Notes: a model not told the origin generated them from the letters alone. Positions 1-7,031 are shown, counted from the stretch's first letter. The stretch is DNA of 13,135 nt from Caulobacteraceae bacterium (GCA_004144935.1 SDZP01000061.1:1-13135); one strand, 5' to 3'. Numbers and translations are program-made.

Positions 1-45
1 AACAGGTTCCCCCTCAAACGCCCGACGACGCGGGTCGATCCCGGC

Positions 46-1113
46 CTACAGTAGCCAGGTCGACGTATGCATGGTGACGTCGCCATTGATCTTCAGCGTG
101 TAGTCGGCCTTGCCGTCGCCATCGATGTCCAGCTGCAGGGTGGTCGTCCCGCCCTTGTAGCTCAGGCTCATCTGTCCGGCGGCCCCGCTCAGCTCGGCGA
201 CGACCGTGAAGGCCTGGTCGCCGGTGGTGGCCGGGTCGGCGTCGATGGCGGTCAGGTTGATCAGGTCGCCGTCGCTGACCGAGAAGTCGCTGATGCGGTC
301 CTTCTCATGCAGGCCGATGCTGTCGGCGGTGATGACGAAGGTGTCGGCCCCGGCCCCGCCGGCCATCCGATCATTGCCGCGCCCGCCGGTCAGGGTGTCG
401 GCCCCGCCGCCGCCCGACAGGATGTCGTTGCCGTCCAGCCCGACCAGCTTGTTGGCTCCGCTGTTGCCGGTGATCTTGTTGCCGCCGTTGTTGCCCGTGC
501 CGTCGATCGCCGTCGTGCCGGTCAGTGCCAACTCCTCGAAGGCCTGATCCAGCGTCCAGGTCACGGCCGATTCTACGGTGTCGCGGCCGAAGCCGACTTC
601 GTGCAGCACGTCGCCGGCCACATCGACGATATAGGTGTCGTCGCCGAGGCCGCCTTCCATGCGGTCGATGCCCGCGCCGCCATCGAGGGTGTCGCGGCCC
701 TGGCCGCCGTACAGCTTGTCGGCGCCCGCGCCGCCTTTCAGCGAGTCCGTGCCCCGCTGGCCGAACAGCTGATCGTCCCCGTTGTCGCCGTTGAGGTTAT
801 CCTTGCCGCGGCCGCCATCAAGGACGTCGAGGCCTTCGCCGCCGTTCAGGGTGTCCTCGTCGCCCCAGCCGTACAGGGTGTCGTTACCCTCGCCACCGTT
901 GAGGGTGTCGTCGCCGCGCATGCCATCGATGGTGTCGTCGCCGGCCATGCCGCTGAAGGTGTCGTCGGCGCCGCCGCCGACGATGACATTGTCGTCGTCC
1001 GGATCCTGGATCGACTGGGCCACCGCCGTGCTGAGCAGCAGGCCCAGCGCGTCCTGGTCGCTGCCGGCCGCGGCGGCGGCGAGCTCCTCGGCGATGGTGC
1101 TGGCGCTGGACAT
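46..1113 (-). CDS. RTX-type calcium-binding protein with serralysin-like C-terminal region
   Basis: A 355-residue, acidic, glycine/aspartate-rich protein. Residues 45-160 and about 205-258 are two blocks of RTX nonapeptides (GGxGxDxLx type, e.g. GGEGNDTLYG). The spacer between them, about 160-205, is of the kind common in RTX proteins (DDTYIVD... and a TGTGN-like motif). Residues 258-355 resemble the C-terminal domain of M10 serralysins (SDGDLINLTAIDAD) and include an EF-hand-like DIDGDGKAD at 329-337. The extreme end, TSTWLL, is compatible with an uncleaved type I secretion signal. RTX repeats are known to bind calcium and fold outside the cell. The N terminus (1-40) is too short for an enzyme domain and has no Sec signal, so the protein may be structural, a surface-layer accessory or an adhesin; this is inferred. 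No type I transporter lies in the window. The ATG at 1113 is preferred because GAGGGG sits about 8 bases upstream; a GTG at 1128 would add five residues. Confidence 0.88.
   Translation of the reverse strand: MSSASTIAEELAAAAAGSDQDALGLLLSTAVAQSIQDPDDDNVIVGGGADDTFSGMAGDDTIDGMRGDDTLNGGEGNDTLYGWGDEDTLNGGEGLDVLDGGRGKDNLNGDNGDDQLFGQRGTDSLKGGAGADKLYGGQGRDTLDGGAGIDRMEGGLGDDTYIVDVAGDVLHEVGFGRDTVESAVTWTLDQAFEELALTGTTAIDGTGNNGGNKITGNSGANKLVGLDGNDILSGGGGADTLTGGRGNDRMAGGAGADTFVITADSIGLHEKDRISDFSVSDGDLINLTAIDADPATTGDQAFTVVAELSGAAGQMSLSYKGGTTTLQLDIDGDGKADYTLKINGDVTMHTSTWLL
340..981 (-). repeat. RTX nonapeptide-coding repeat region (two blocks)
   Basis: The stretch encodes about 13 nonapeptide units (634-981) and then about six more (340-501), separated by a non-repeat spacer. 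On the plus strand it appears as recurring GGTGTCGTCG / GCCGCC words, the reverse complement of GGCGGC...GACGACACC. Several units are degenerate (e.g. GWGDEDTLN, GQRGTDSLK), so this is an old, diverged array rather than a recent expansion. Confidence 0.85.
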
Positions 1114-1140
1114 GCAAAAACCCCTCACGAAACTGGCGGC

Positions 1141-1169
1141 ACCCTAGCGGCGCGCCCCGGTCCGGGCAA
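1141..1169 (-). promoter_or_regulatory. Candidate promoter of the RTX gene
   Basis: On the minus strand, TTGCCC (1164-1169) is followed after 17 bases by TAGGGT (1141-1146). Written as TTGCCCG-N14-GCTAGGGT, this resembles the layout of the Caulobacter housekeeping promoter consensus (TTGACGS-N10-14-GCTANAWC, from memory). It would start transcription about 20 bases before the RTX ATG. This would let the RTX gene be expressed independently of the TetR gene 61 bases upstream. It is a pattern match only; read-through from the regulator is also possible. Confidence 0.38.
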
Positions 1170-1174
1170 CGGGC

Positions 1175-1777
1175 TCAGTCGCCGCAGGCGAGCCCCTTGA
1201 GCAGGGTCTGGAAGGCCGTCCGGCGCAGGGTCGATGGATCGACCTTGGGCGACAGCTTGCCGGCCAGCTGCAGCACCAGCCCACCGTGCAGGCTGGCCCA
1301 CAGCATATGGGCGATCAGCTCCGGATCGCCCTTGGCCCGGCCGCTCTCGACCAGCCCCCGGGCTTGACCGACCATCATCTCCCGGGCCCGGCCGCTGGCG
1401 GCGACCAGGTCTGGATAGTCCGCCTCGTTGGGCTGGGAGAGGTCGAACATCAGGCGATAGGCGTCAGACTGCTCCAGGGCGAAACGCACATAGGCCCGGC
1501 CGACCGCCTCGGAGACCGCGATCGGATCGCTCTCGGACTGGAAAGCCGCCTCCATGGCCTCGGCGAAGCGGGTGAAGCCGCTGGCGCGGACGGCGGCCAG
1601 GATGTCGTCCTTGTCCTTGAAATAGCGATACGGGGTCATCGGGCTGACCCCCAGCTCGGCCGCCAGCTGGCGCATGGTCACCGCGTCCGGGCCGTGCTCG
1701 GCGAACAGATGCTCGGCTGCGGCGCAGAGGCGCTCACGGAAATCTTCGACCTGTGACGGGGAAAGCGCGCGGGGCAT
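1175..1777 (-). CDS. TetR/AcrR family transcriptional regulator
   Basis: A 200-residue one-component repressor-type protein. Residues about 12-60 form the TetR DNA-binding domain: helix 1 (LCAAAEHLFAEHG) and the helix-turn-helix with its signature end, MRQLAAELGVSPMTPYRYFKDKDDI. The remainder is a helical ligand-binding/dimerisation domain with little family-wide identity, so the effector cannot be read from sequence. It is transcribed divergently from the DUF2855/carotenoid oxygenase operon across an 79-base gap holding an inverted repeat, the usual arrangement for a TetR repressor of its neighbours. A hydrophobic apocarotenoid or phenylpropanoid-like effector would fit, by inference. The ATG at 1777 is used; a GTG two codons upstream (1783) is equally possible, and neither has a strong Shine-Dalgarno sequence. 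Confidence 0.9.
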   Translation of the reverse strand: MPRALSPSQVEDFRERLCAAAEHLFAEHGPDAVTMRQLAAELGVSPMTPYRYFKDKDDILAAVRASGFTRFAEAMEAAFQSESDPIAVSEAVGRAYVRFALEQSDAYRLMFDLSQPNEADYPDLVAASGRAREMMVGQARGLVESGRAKGDPELIAHMLWASLHGGLVLQLAGKLSPKVDPSTLRRTAFQTLLKGLACGD

Positions 1778-1800
1778 GGACACGAAACAATGAGAGGCTG

Positions 1801-1829
1801 TTGTCGGAGCCTATAGCTTACAATATAAG
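1801..1829 (+). promoter_or_regulatory. Candidate sigma70-type promoter of the DUF2855/carotenoid oxygenase operon
   Basis: TTGTCG (1801-1806) and TATAAG (1824-1829) are separated by exactly 17 bases in an unusually AT-rich patch for this genome. The predicted start site would lie inside or just after the TTTACG-T-CGTAAA repeat, where a repressor would block initiation. The gene start is at 1857, preceded by TGAGGA. Confidence 0.5.
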
Positions 1830-1842
1830 TTTACGTCGTAAA
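1817..1842. promoter_or_regulatory. Candidate TetR operator (two adjacent inverted repeats)
   Basis: A perfect 6-base inverted repeat, TTTACG-T-CGTAAA, occupies 1830-1842. Immediately before it is a weaker one, CTTA-N5-TAAG (1817-1829). The word TTAC recurs at 1818 and 1831, and GTAA at 1838. Palindromes of the TTTAC/GTAAA kind, lying between a tetR gene and its divergent target, are typical TetR operators. The site overlaps the candidate promoter. Binding itself is inferred. Confidence 0.55.
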
Positions 1843-1856
1843 TTAATGAGGACCCA

Positions 1857-2909
1857 ATGGACCGCTGGGATTACCTGATTGCCAAGGGCGACCTGGCCCG
1901 CGGCGAACTGCGCGCGGCGCCGGCGGCCGAGCTGGCCGAGGGCGAGGCGCTGCTGGCGGTCGAGCGCTTCTCGCTGACGGCCAATAACGTCACCTACGGG
2001 GCGATGGGCGACGCCTTCGGCTATTGGTCCTTCTTCCCTGCCGCGGAGGGCTTCGGCCGTGTGCCGGTCTGGGGTTTCGCCACCGTCGTCGCCTCGAAGG
2101 CGGAAGGGGTCGAGCCCGGGCTTCGCCTGTTCGGTTACCTGCCGATGTCCAGCCACTTCACAGCCCGTCTGGTCAGGCGCGGCGGCGGCTATGTCGACGC
2201 CGCCGAGCATCGCGCCCAGCTGCCGCCGACCTACAACCAGTACGCCGAAGCGCCCCGGCCGTCAGAGACCGACGACCACCGGGCCCTGCTGCGGCCGCTG
2301 TTCGCCACCAGCTGGCTGATCGACGACTTCCTGGAGGAGGCCGGGGACTTCGGCGCGACGTCGGTGATCCTGACCAGCGCCTCCAGCAAGACGGCGCTGG
2401 GCCTGGCATGGCGCCTCGCCAAGCGCGGCGTCGCGGTGATCGGCCTCACCTCGCCGGGTAACAGGGCATTCCTCGAAAGCCTGGGGACCTTCGCCAGGGT
2501 CGTGGCCTATGACGACATCGACAGCCTGGACCTCGAAGGTCCCGTCGCCATCGTCGACTTCGCCGGCAACGCCGGGGTCGTCGGCCGGCTGCATCGCCGG
2601 TTCGCCGACGCCATCGTCCACAGCGCCATCGTCGGCGCCACCCACTGGGAGGCCGCGCCCGAGCAGGCCGAGCTTCCCGGCGCGCCCCGCGCCCTGTTCT
2701 TCGCCCCCGACCAGATCCGCAAGCGGATGGGGGAGTGGGGCGCGGCCGAGTTCGACCGGCGGTTCGCCGAGGGCCTGGCCGACTTCGTGGCGGGCAGCCC
2801 CTGGCTGAAGCTGGAAACCGTCCATGGCCCGGATGGGCTGGCCGAGGCCTGGTCGGCGGTGGCCGGCGGTACGGCGTCGCCGGACACAGGCCTGATCGTC
2901 AAACTCTAG
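1857..2909 (+). CDS. DUF2855 family protein
   Basis: A 350-residue cytoplasmic protein that I recognise as the DUF2855 family, which looks like a diverged medium-chain dehydrogenase/quinone reductase. The N-terminal part contains FSLTANNVTYG (38-48) and a quinone-reductase-like PVWGFATVV (70-78). About 168-210 looks like a Rossmann beta-alpha-beta unit (VILTSASSKTALGLAWRLAK followed by VIGLTS), though the usual GxGxxG is replaced by a serine-rich TSASSKT. AIVDFAGNAG (231-240) follows. A cofactor-dependent reductase is plausible, but no substrate is known to me. No zinc ligands of the alcohol dehydrogenase type are apparent. TGAGGA lies 4 bases before the ATG. It is the first gene of a two-gene operon, 22 bases ahead of the carotenoid oxygenase, so it may act on the same substrate or cleavage product. 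Confidence 0.85.
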   Translation: MDRWDYLIAKGDLARGELRAAPAAELAEGEALLAVERFSLTANNVTYGAMGDAFGYWSFFPAAEGFGRVPVWGFATVVASKAEGVEPGLRLFGYLPMSSHFTARLVRRGGGYVDAAEHRAQLPPTYNQYAEAPRPSETDDHRALLRPLFATSWLIDDFLEEAGDFGATSVILTSASSKTALGLAWRLAKRGVAVIGLTSPGNRAFLESLGTFARVVAYDDIDSLDLEGPVAIVDFAGNAGVVGRLHRRFADAIVHSAIVGATHWEAAPEQAELPGAPRALFFAPDQIRKRMGEWGAAEFDRRFAEGLADFVAGSPWLKLETVHGPDGLAEAWSAVAGGTASPDTGLIVKL

Positions 2910-2931
2910 GAACAGGACGGGAGAAGCGGAC

Positions 2932-4320
2932 ATGGACGGCGAACCCAGGGGCAACCCCTTCCTGCGCGGCAACTTCGCGCCGGTGCGGACCGAAGACGAC
3001 TTCGACCTGGCCGTCGTCGGCATACTGCCCGACCAGATCGCCGGGGTTCTCTACCGGATCGGTCCCAACCCGCAGTTCGAGCCGGACCAGCGCGCCTATC
3101 ACTGGTTTGGCGGCGACGGCATGGTCCACGCCTTCGAAATCGCCGGCGGCAAGGTGCGCTATCGCAACCGCTACGTCCGCACCCCGCGCTGGCAGACCGA
3201 GAACGCGGCCGGGCGGCGGCTCTACGGGCCGATGGGCAACCCGATGCTGACCGATCCCTCGGTGATGGGCACGGACAGCGGCGTGGCCAACACCAACATC
3301 ATGCTGCACGCGGGCCGCCTTCTGGCCCTGGAGGAGGCGCACGCCCCGTTCGAGGTCGAGGTCGGCTCGCTGGACCCGGTCGGCTACCGCGACTTCGGCG
3401 GCAAGGTCACCGCCCATCCCAAGGTCGATCCCCGCACCGGCGAGCTGGTCTTCATCGCCTATGCCGACGATCCGACCCCGCTCAGCAACCGGATCAGCTG
3501 GGGCGTCGCCGGTCCCGACGGGGTCCTTATCAAGCGCGAGACGTTCGAGGCGCCCTACTGCTCGATGGTCCACGACTTCGCCCTCACCGACCGCTACGTG
3601 ATCATCCCCCTGCTGCCCCTGACCGGCAGCCTGGAGCGGGCCATGAGCGGCAAGCCGGCCTTCGCCTGGGAGCCGGAAAAGCCGGCCCAGCTGGCCATCA
3701 TCGATCGCGAGACGGGCGTCGCCTCGCTGCGCTGGGCGCCGGTCTCGGCCGGCTACGTCTTCCACGTCACCAACGCCTGGGAGGAGGAGGGCGACGTCGT
3801 CGTCGATGTCATGCGCTATCCCCAGGCGCCCTTCTTCCCGCTGGCCGACGGCTCGCCGGGACGCGAGACCGGCGCGGTGTCCCTGCGCTGGCGGATCGAC
3901 CTCTCGGGGCCCGACCCCGTCGCCACCGAGCAGACCCTCGACGACCTGGCCGGCGAGTTTCCGCGCTGCGACGAGCGCTATGCCCAGCGGCCGCACCGCC
4001 ACGCCTGGTTCTCCGGCCAGCAGCGCCGGCCGGGCGATATCCGGGGTGACGGCCTGGCCCACCTCGACACCCATAGCGGAGAGCGAACCTTCTGGACCGA
4101 AGAGGGCCTGGGCGGCGTCGGCGAGCCGATCTTCGTCCCCCGCTCCGCCGATGCGGCCGAGGGCGACGGCTGGATCCTGACCATCCTGTTCCGGCCGCAC
4201 ACCGACACCAGCGAGCTGGCGGTCTTCGACGCCCTCGACGTCGCCGCCGGTCCGGTCGCCCTTGCCCCGGTCCCGCGTCGTATCCCGTTCGGTTTCCACG
4301 CCAATTTCGTTGCCCAATAG
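2932..4320 (+). CDS. Carotenoid oxygenase family protein (carotenoid/stilbene cleavage dioxygenase)
   Basis: A 462-residue non-haem iron(II) dioxygenase of the RPE65/CCD/lignostilbene family, which cleave a C=C bond to give two carbonyl products. All four iron-ligand histidines are present in their usual contexts: His162 (TAHPKVDP), His214 (CSMVHDFALTDRY), His278 (GYVFHVTNAWEE) and His456 (FGFHANF). Family signatures also include GVLYRIGPNPQFEP (38-51), HWFGGDGMVHAF (57-68), EFPRCDERY (342-350) and GEPIFVPR (397-404). The length is normal for bacterial members. GGGAGA lies 7 bases before the ATG. Whether the substrate is a carotenoid, apocarotenoid or stilbene-type phenylpropanoid cannot be decided from sequence. 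No carotenoid biosynthesis gene is nearby. Expression is probably coupled to DUF2855 and repressed by the divergent TetR protein. Confidence 0.93.
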   Translation: MDGEPRGNPFLRGNFAPVRTEDDFDLAVVGILPDQIAGVLYRIGPNPQFEPDQRAYHWFGGDGMVHAFEIAGGKVRYRNRYVRTPRWQTENAAGRRLYGPMGNPMLTDPSVMGTDSGVANTNIMLHAGRLLALEEAHAPFEVEVGSLDPVGYRDFGGKVTAHPKVDPRTGELVFIAYADDPTPLSNRISWGVAGPDGVLIKRETFEAPYCSMVHDFALTDRYVIIPLLPLTGSLERAMSGKPAFAWEPEKPAQLAIIDRETGVASLRWAPVSAGYVFHVTNAWEEEGDVVVDVMRYPQAPFFPLADGSPGRETGAVSLRWRIDLSGPDPVATEQTLDDLAGEFPRCDERYAQRPHRHAWFSGQQRRPGDIRGDGLAHLDTHSGERTFWTEEGLGGVGEPIFVPRSADAAEGDGWILTILFRPHTDTSELAVFDALDVAAGPVALAPVPRRIPFGFHANFVAQ

Positions 4321-4362
4321 GCAACAGGTGCGCGTCATCGCCGCCAGGCCCCCTTTCAAAGG

Positions 4363-4390
4363 TTGCTCCGACCACGGGGCGGTCTAGGAT
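4363..4390 (+). promoter_or_regulatory. Weak candidate promoter of the polyene/lipid operon
   Basis: TTGCTC (4363-4368) and TAGGAT (4385-4390) are 16 bases apart within the 151-base gap before the six-gene operon. The leader would be about 75 bases and contains an inverted repeat, CCAGCC/GGCTGG (4412-4417 and 4429-4434, 11-base loop). I see no strong terminator after the oxygenase gene, so read-through is also possible. Confidence 0.27.
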
Positions 4391-4471
4391 CAAGATCACG
4401 GTGGCAGGGGGCCAGCCGGTGCGGTGAAGGCTGGACGCGTGTTGGTCCGGCGCCGAGCGTGAGTGGGGCTG

Positions 4472-5125
4472 ATGGGTATCGCCGATCTGGCGGTTTTGGA
4501 CTGGGGCGGCCTCGTCATAGACGCCGCCGGCAGCGAGTCCGTGCTGGGCGGCGCCGCGGGCGCGAACGCCGTCCCGATGGGCCTGCGCCGGAGAATGCCG
4601 AAATTCTCGCTCGCCGCCGTGCGTTGCGCGGTCGGTGTCGCCGTCCCCGGCTGCGAGCTGGTGTTCGCCTCGCGCTACGGCGACGTGACCACGGCGCTCA
4701 GCCTGTCAGAGGCCATCGTCGCCGCCGACCTGCTGTCGCCCTCGGCCTTCTCCGCCTGCGTCCACAACGCCGCCCCGGGGCTGACCGCCCAGGTGGTCGG
4801 AGAGAAGTCCAGCCATACGGCGGTCGCCGCCGGCGACGCCAGCCTGGCCGCCGGCCTTCTCGAAGCCTGGCTGCGGCTGTCGTCGGGTGAGGCCCGGCAG
4901 GTCATCGTCCTGTTCGCCGAACAGGCCATGCCGGGCGTATATGCGGAATTCGACCACGAGCCGGCCGCGCCCTTCGTCGCCCTCGCCCTGCGGCTGTCCC
5001 TCGGCGGCTCCGGGCCGGCGGCGAGCGTCGGGCGTGGCCGGACTGGCGCCCTGGCCCTGATCGAGGCCCTGGGCGCCGGCGTCGCGGCCGTCGGCGTCAC
5101 CGCCGACATGCGGACGGCCGCCTGA
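4472..5125 (+). CDS. Beta-ketoacyl synthase chain-length-factor-like protein (ApeC-like)
   Basis: A 217-residue protein matching the stand-alone N-terminal ketosynthase-like domain family (Ketoacyl-synt_2) found in aryl polyene clusters. Diagnostic stretches are LVFASRYGDVTTAL (63-76), LLSPSAFSACVHNAAPG (87-103) and AAGDASLAAGLLEA (119-132). The protein is about half the length of a full ketosynthase and lacks the C-terminal catalytic half. By family knowledge it is therefore probably a non-catalytic partner (chain-length factor) of a ketosynthase. No such ketosynthase is encoded in the window. It is the first gene of the operon, and its TGA shares one base with the next ATG (5123-5127). The ATG at 4472 is chosen; an in-frame GTG at 4463 would add three residues, and the only Shine-Dalgarno-like sequence (GTGGGG) is too close to separate them. 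Confidence 0.82.
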   Translation: MGIADLAVLDWGGLVIDAAGSESVLGGAAGANAVPMGLRRRMPKFSLAAVRCAVGVAVPGCELVFASRYGDVTTALSLSEAIVAADLLSPSAFSACVHNAAPGLTAQVVGEKSSHTAVAAGDASLAAGLLEAWLRLSSGEARQVIVLFAEQAMPGVYAEFDHEPAAPFVALALRLSLGGSGPAASVGRGRTGALALIEALGAGVAAVGVTADMRTAA

Positions 5126-5904
5126 TGATGGCCCTGCTGCGCGGGATCGAGCGGGGCGGGCGGGTGGTGACAACCGGCCTGTCCTTCGTGCTGTTCGGGC
5201 TCGGCGGCCTGGCGATGGCCCTGGCCATCTTCCCGCTGATCAACATCGGCCTGCACGCCCGCGACCTTCGCCAGCGGATCGCCCAGCTCATCGTGCAGCG
5301 GACCTGGCGGCTCTACATCCGCATCATGCGGCTGATGGGCACCCTCACCTACGAGTGCATCGGCGAGGACAGGCTGAAGGGCGACCACGGCGTCATGGTC
5401 GTCGCCAACCATCCCTCCCTGCTCGACATTGTCTTCATGATGGCCTTCATGCAGCGCACCAAGTGCGTGGTGAAGGCCGGGGTCTGGAACAACCCGTTCA
5501 TGGCCGGGGTGGTGCGGGCGGCCGGCTACATCCCCAACCTCGGCGATCCCGAACGCCTGCTCGAGGACTGCGCCCAGGCCCTGCGCGAAGGCAACAACGT
5601 GGTGATCTTTCCGGAAGGCTCGCGCACCGTGCCAGGCCAGCCCCGGGTCATGCAGCGCGGCTTCGCCTATGCGGCCTTGAAGGCCGGCGCGCCTGTCCGG
5701 CTGGTCAGCATCACCTGTGTCCCATCCACCCTGCAGAAGGGCACGCCCTGGTACCGGGTGCCGGTCACTAAGCCGCACTGGACGTTGGTCGTGCATGACC
5801 GCATTGAAGTTTTTGAATTCGCGGGGCAAGACCCGCTGCCTGTCGCCGCGCGTCACCTGGTGACTCGTGTCGATGAGATGATGGAAGAGAAGCTGCGCGC
5901 ATGA
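5125..5904 (+). CDS. Lysophospholipid/1-acyl-glycerol-3-phosphate-type acyltransferase (ApeD-like)
   Basis: A 259-residue PlsC-family acyltransferase. Motif I, NHPSLLD (His96, Asp101: HX4D), supplies the catalytic pair. Motif III, FPEGSRT (162-168), binds the acceptor phosphate region. A hydrophobic segment at about 14-40 (VTTGLSFVLFGLGG...) anchors it in the inner membrane. These enzymes move an acyl group from acyl-ACP or acyl-CoA to a lipid acceptor. In APE-type clusters this position is occupied by an acyltransferase thought to load the finished chain onto a membrane lipid. It could instead be a housekeeping PlsC paralogue, but the flanking ACP genes and 1-base/4-base overlaps on both sides tie it to the cluster. 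The start could also be the second codon (ATG at 5128). Confidence 0.9.
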   Translation: MMALLRGIERGGRVVTTGLSFVLFGLGGLAMALAIFPLINIGLHARDLRQRIAQLIVQRTWRLYIRIMRLMGTLTYECIGEDRLKGDHGVMVVANHPSLLDIVFMMAFMQRTKCVVKAGVWNNPFMAGVVRAAGYIPNLGDPERLLEDCAQALREGNNVVIFPEGSRTVPGQPRVMQRGFAYAALKAGAPVRLVSITCVPSTLQKGTPWYRVPVTKPHWTLVVHDRIEVFEFAGQDPLPVAARHLVTRVDEMMEEKLRA

Positions 5905-6167
5905 GCGACCTGGAAAACGACATCAAGATGATGATCATCGATGTCCTCAATCTCGAGGACGTCGGCCCCGAGGACATTGACCCTCAGGAGAACCTGTTCG
6001 GCGACAGCGGCCTGGCGCTCGATTCCATCGACGCCCTGGAGATCGGCGTCGGCGTCCAGAAGAAGTACGGCATCAAGATCAACGCCGAGGACAAGAGCAC
6101 CCGGGCTCACTTCCAGTCGGTCCGCTCGCTCGCCGAGTTCGTCGCCGCCCAGCAGCAGGCTGCGTGA
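5901..6167 (+). CDS. Acyl carrier protein, first of a tandem pair (ApeE-like)
   Basis: An 88-residue acidic carrier protein. The phosphopantetheine attachment serine is Ser42 in GLALDSIDALE (38-48), the classic DSL/DSI motif. Helix I (LENDIKMMIIDVLNLEDV) and helix III (VQKKYGIKINAEDKSTRAHF) are recognisable. It carries acyl intermediates as a thioester in the cytoplasm, probably between the ligase/dehydratase, the ketosynthase partner and the acyltransferase of this operon. It overlaps the acyltransferase gene by the ATGA at 5901-5904, which suggests translational coupling. It differs clearly in sequence from the next ACP, so the two are not a recent duplication. Confidence 0.92.
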   Translation: MSDLENDIKMMIIDVLNLEDVGPEDIDPQENLFGDSGLALDSIDALEIGVGVQKKYGIKINAEDKSTRAHFQSVRSLAEFVAAQQQAA

Positions 6168-6178
6168 CGGAGAAGATC

Positions 6179-6427
6179 ATGGACAGACAGGCCATTTACA
6201 AAGAGATCGCCGACTTCCTGGTGGAAACCTTCGAGGTTCCCGAGCATGAACTGAGCCCGGACGCCGACCTGGTCGACAACCTCGGGCTGGACAGCATCGA
6301 CGCCGTCGACCTGATGGTGAAGCTGCAGGAAATCACCGGCAAGAAGGTGACGCCCGAACAGTTCAAGTCGGTGCGGACGATCAACGACGTCCTCGACGTG
6401 ACGGAACAACTCGCCGCCAATGGCTGA
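6179..6427 (+). CDS. Acyl carrier protein, second of a tandem pair (ApeF-like)
   Basis: An 82-residue acyl carrier protein with attachment serine Ser39 in LGLDSIDAVDLMVKL. The closing helix is FKSVRTINDVLDVTEQL. It looks closer to the canonical AcpP type than the upstream ACP. The ATG at 6179 is preferred because GGAGA lies 6 bases upstream and gives a normal ACP N terminus. An in-frame GTG at 6164, overlapping the previous stop codon as GTGA, would add MTEKI and cannot be excluded. Two carrier proteins in tandem are a hallmark of APE-type clusters, where one may hold the starter or aromatic unit and the other the growing chain; that division is inference. The 3' end overlaps the next gene by 8 bases. 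Confidence 0.92.
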   Translation: MDRQAIYKEIADFLVETFEVPEHELSPDADLVDNLGLDSIDAVDLMVKLQEITGKKVTPEQFKSVRTINDVLDVTEQLAANG

Positions 6428-7031
6428 GCCGACAGCGGGGCCGCCGGCCCCCGTCGAAGGGACCAGACGGCGCCCCGACCCGGTCACCCTCGTGCTGGCG
6501 GTGATTTCGGTGCTCTATCCGTTCATCGCCCTGTTCGCGGTCCGGTCCCTGGGACCGATCCCGGTAGTTGCGGCCCTCTGCTTGCTGCTGGTGGCGCGGG
6601 TGGCGTTCGGCTGGGGCAGGGGGGTGCCGCTGGGCATGGCGCTGGCCCCGCTGGCGGTGGCCCTGCTGATGGGCCTGACCATGCTCTGGGACGCCCACCG
6701 GGCGGTGCGCTTCTATCCGGTGTTCATGAGCGGGGCGATGCTGGCGGCCTTCGCGGCCAGCGTCGTCAAGGGCCCCAGCATGATCGAGCGTCTGGCCCGC
6801 ATCGCCGAACCGGACCTGCCGGAAGCGGGCGTGGCCTACACCCGCAAGGTGACCATGGTCTGGTGCCTGTTCCTCTTTCTCAACGGCCTGGTCGCCCTGT
6901 GGACGGCCCTCTACGCCAGCCTTGAGGTCTGGACCCTCTACAATGGCTTCATCTCCTACGTGCTGATGGGCGCGCTGCTGGGGGGTGAACTGCTGATCAG
7001 GAAGTGGGTGCGCAGGGAGAAGGCGGCGTGA
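6420..7031 (+). CDS. Polytopic inner-membrane protein (COG4648-like, ApeG-like)
   Basis: A 203-residue protein with a proline/arginine-rich cytoplasmic-looking N terminus (1-20) and about six hydrophobic segments (about 22-40, 46-62, 71-88, 96-113, 144-165 and 172-192). The loop at about 115-143 is conserved-looking (KGPSMIERLARIAEPDLPEAGVAYTRK, read in two parts) and is followed by MVWCLFLFLNG. I recognise it as the uncharacterised membrane protein family that sits between ACP and AMP-ligase genes in aryl polyene clusters. No catalytic motif is visible. A role in anchoring the carrier/ligase complex at the membrane, or in handling the lipid product, is inference. It starts 8 bases inside the ACP gene and ends overlapping the ligase gene by GTGA (7028-7031). 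Confidence 0.85.
   Translation: MAEPTAGPPAPVEGTRRRPDPVTLVLAVISVLYPFIALFAVRSLGPIPVVAALCLLLVARVAFGWGRGVPLGMALAPLAVALLMGLTMLWDAHRAVRFYPVFMSGAMLAAFAASVVKGPSMIERLARIAEPDLPEAGVAYTRKVTMVWCLFLFLNGLVALWTALYASLEVWTLYNGFISYVLMGALLGGELLIRKWVRREKAA

Noticed and set aside
340..981. Recurring words in the RTX region considered as a CRISPR-like or satellite repeat
   Set aside because: The periodicity is 27 bases and in frame with nonapeptides. Spacers are not unique and the units are diverged, so the repeat is protein-coding.
67..1200. Long open frame on the plus strand across the RTX gene (377 codons)
   Set aside because: It is the antisense of the repetitive, GC-rich RTX coding sequence. Its protein is a low-complexity Val/Ala/Gly repeat with no family resemblance and no ribosome site.
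2899..4359. 486-codon open frame antisense to the carotenoid oxygenase
   Set aside because: The plus-strand frame carries all four iron ligands and family motifs. The antisense product is a GC-skew artefact rich in Gly/Arg/Val/Asp.
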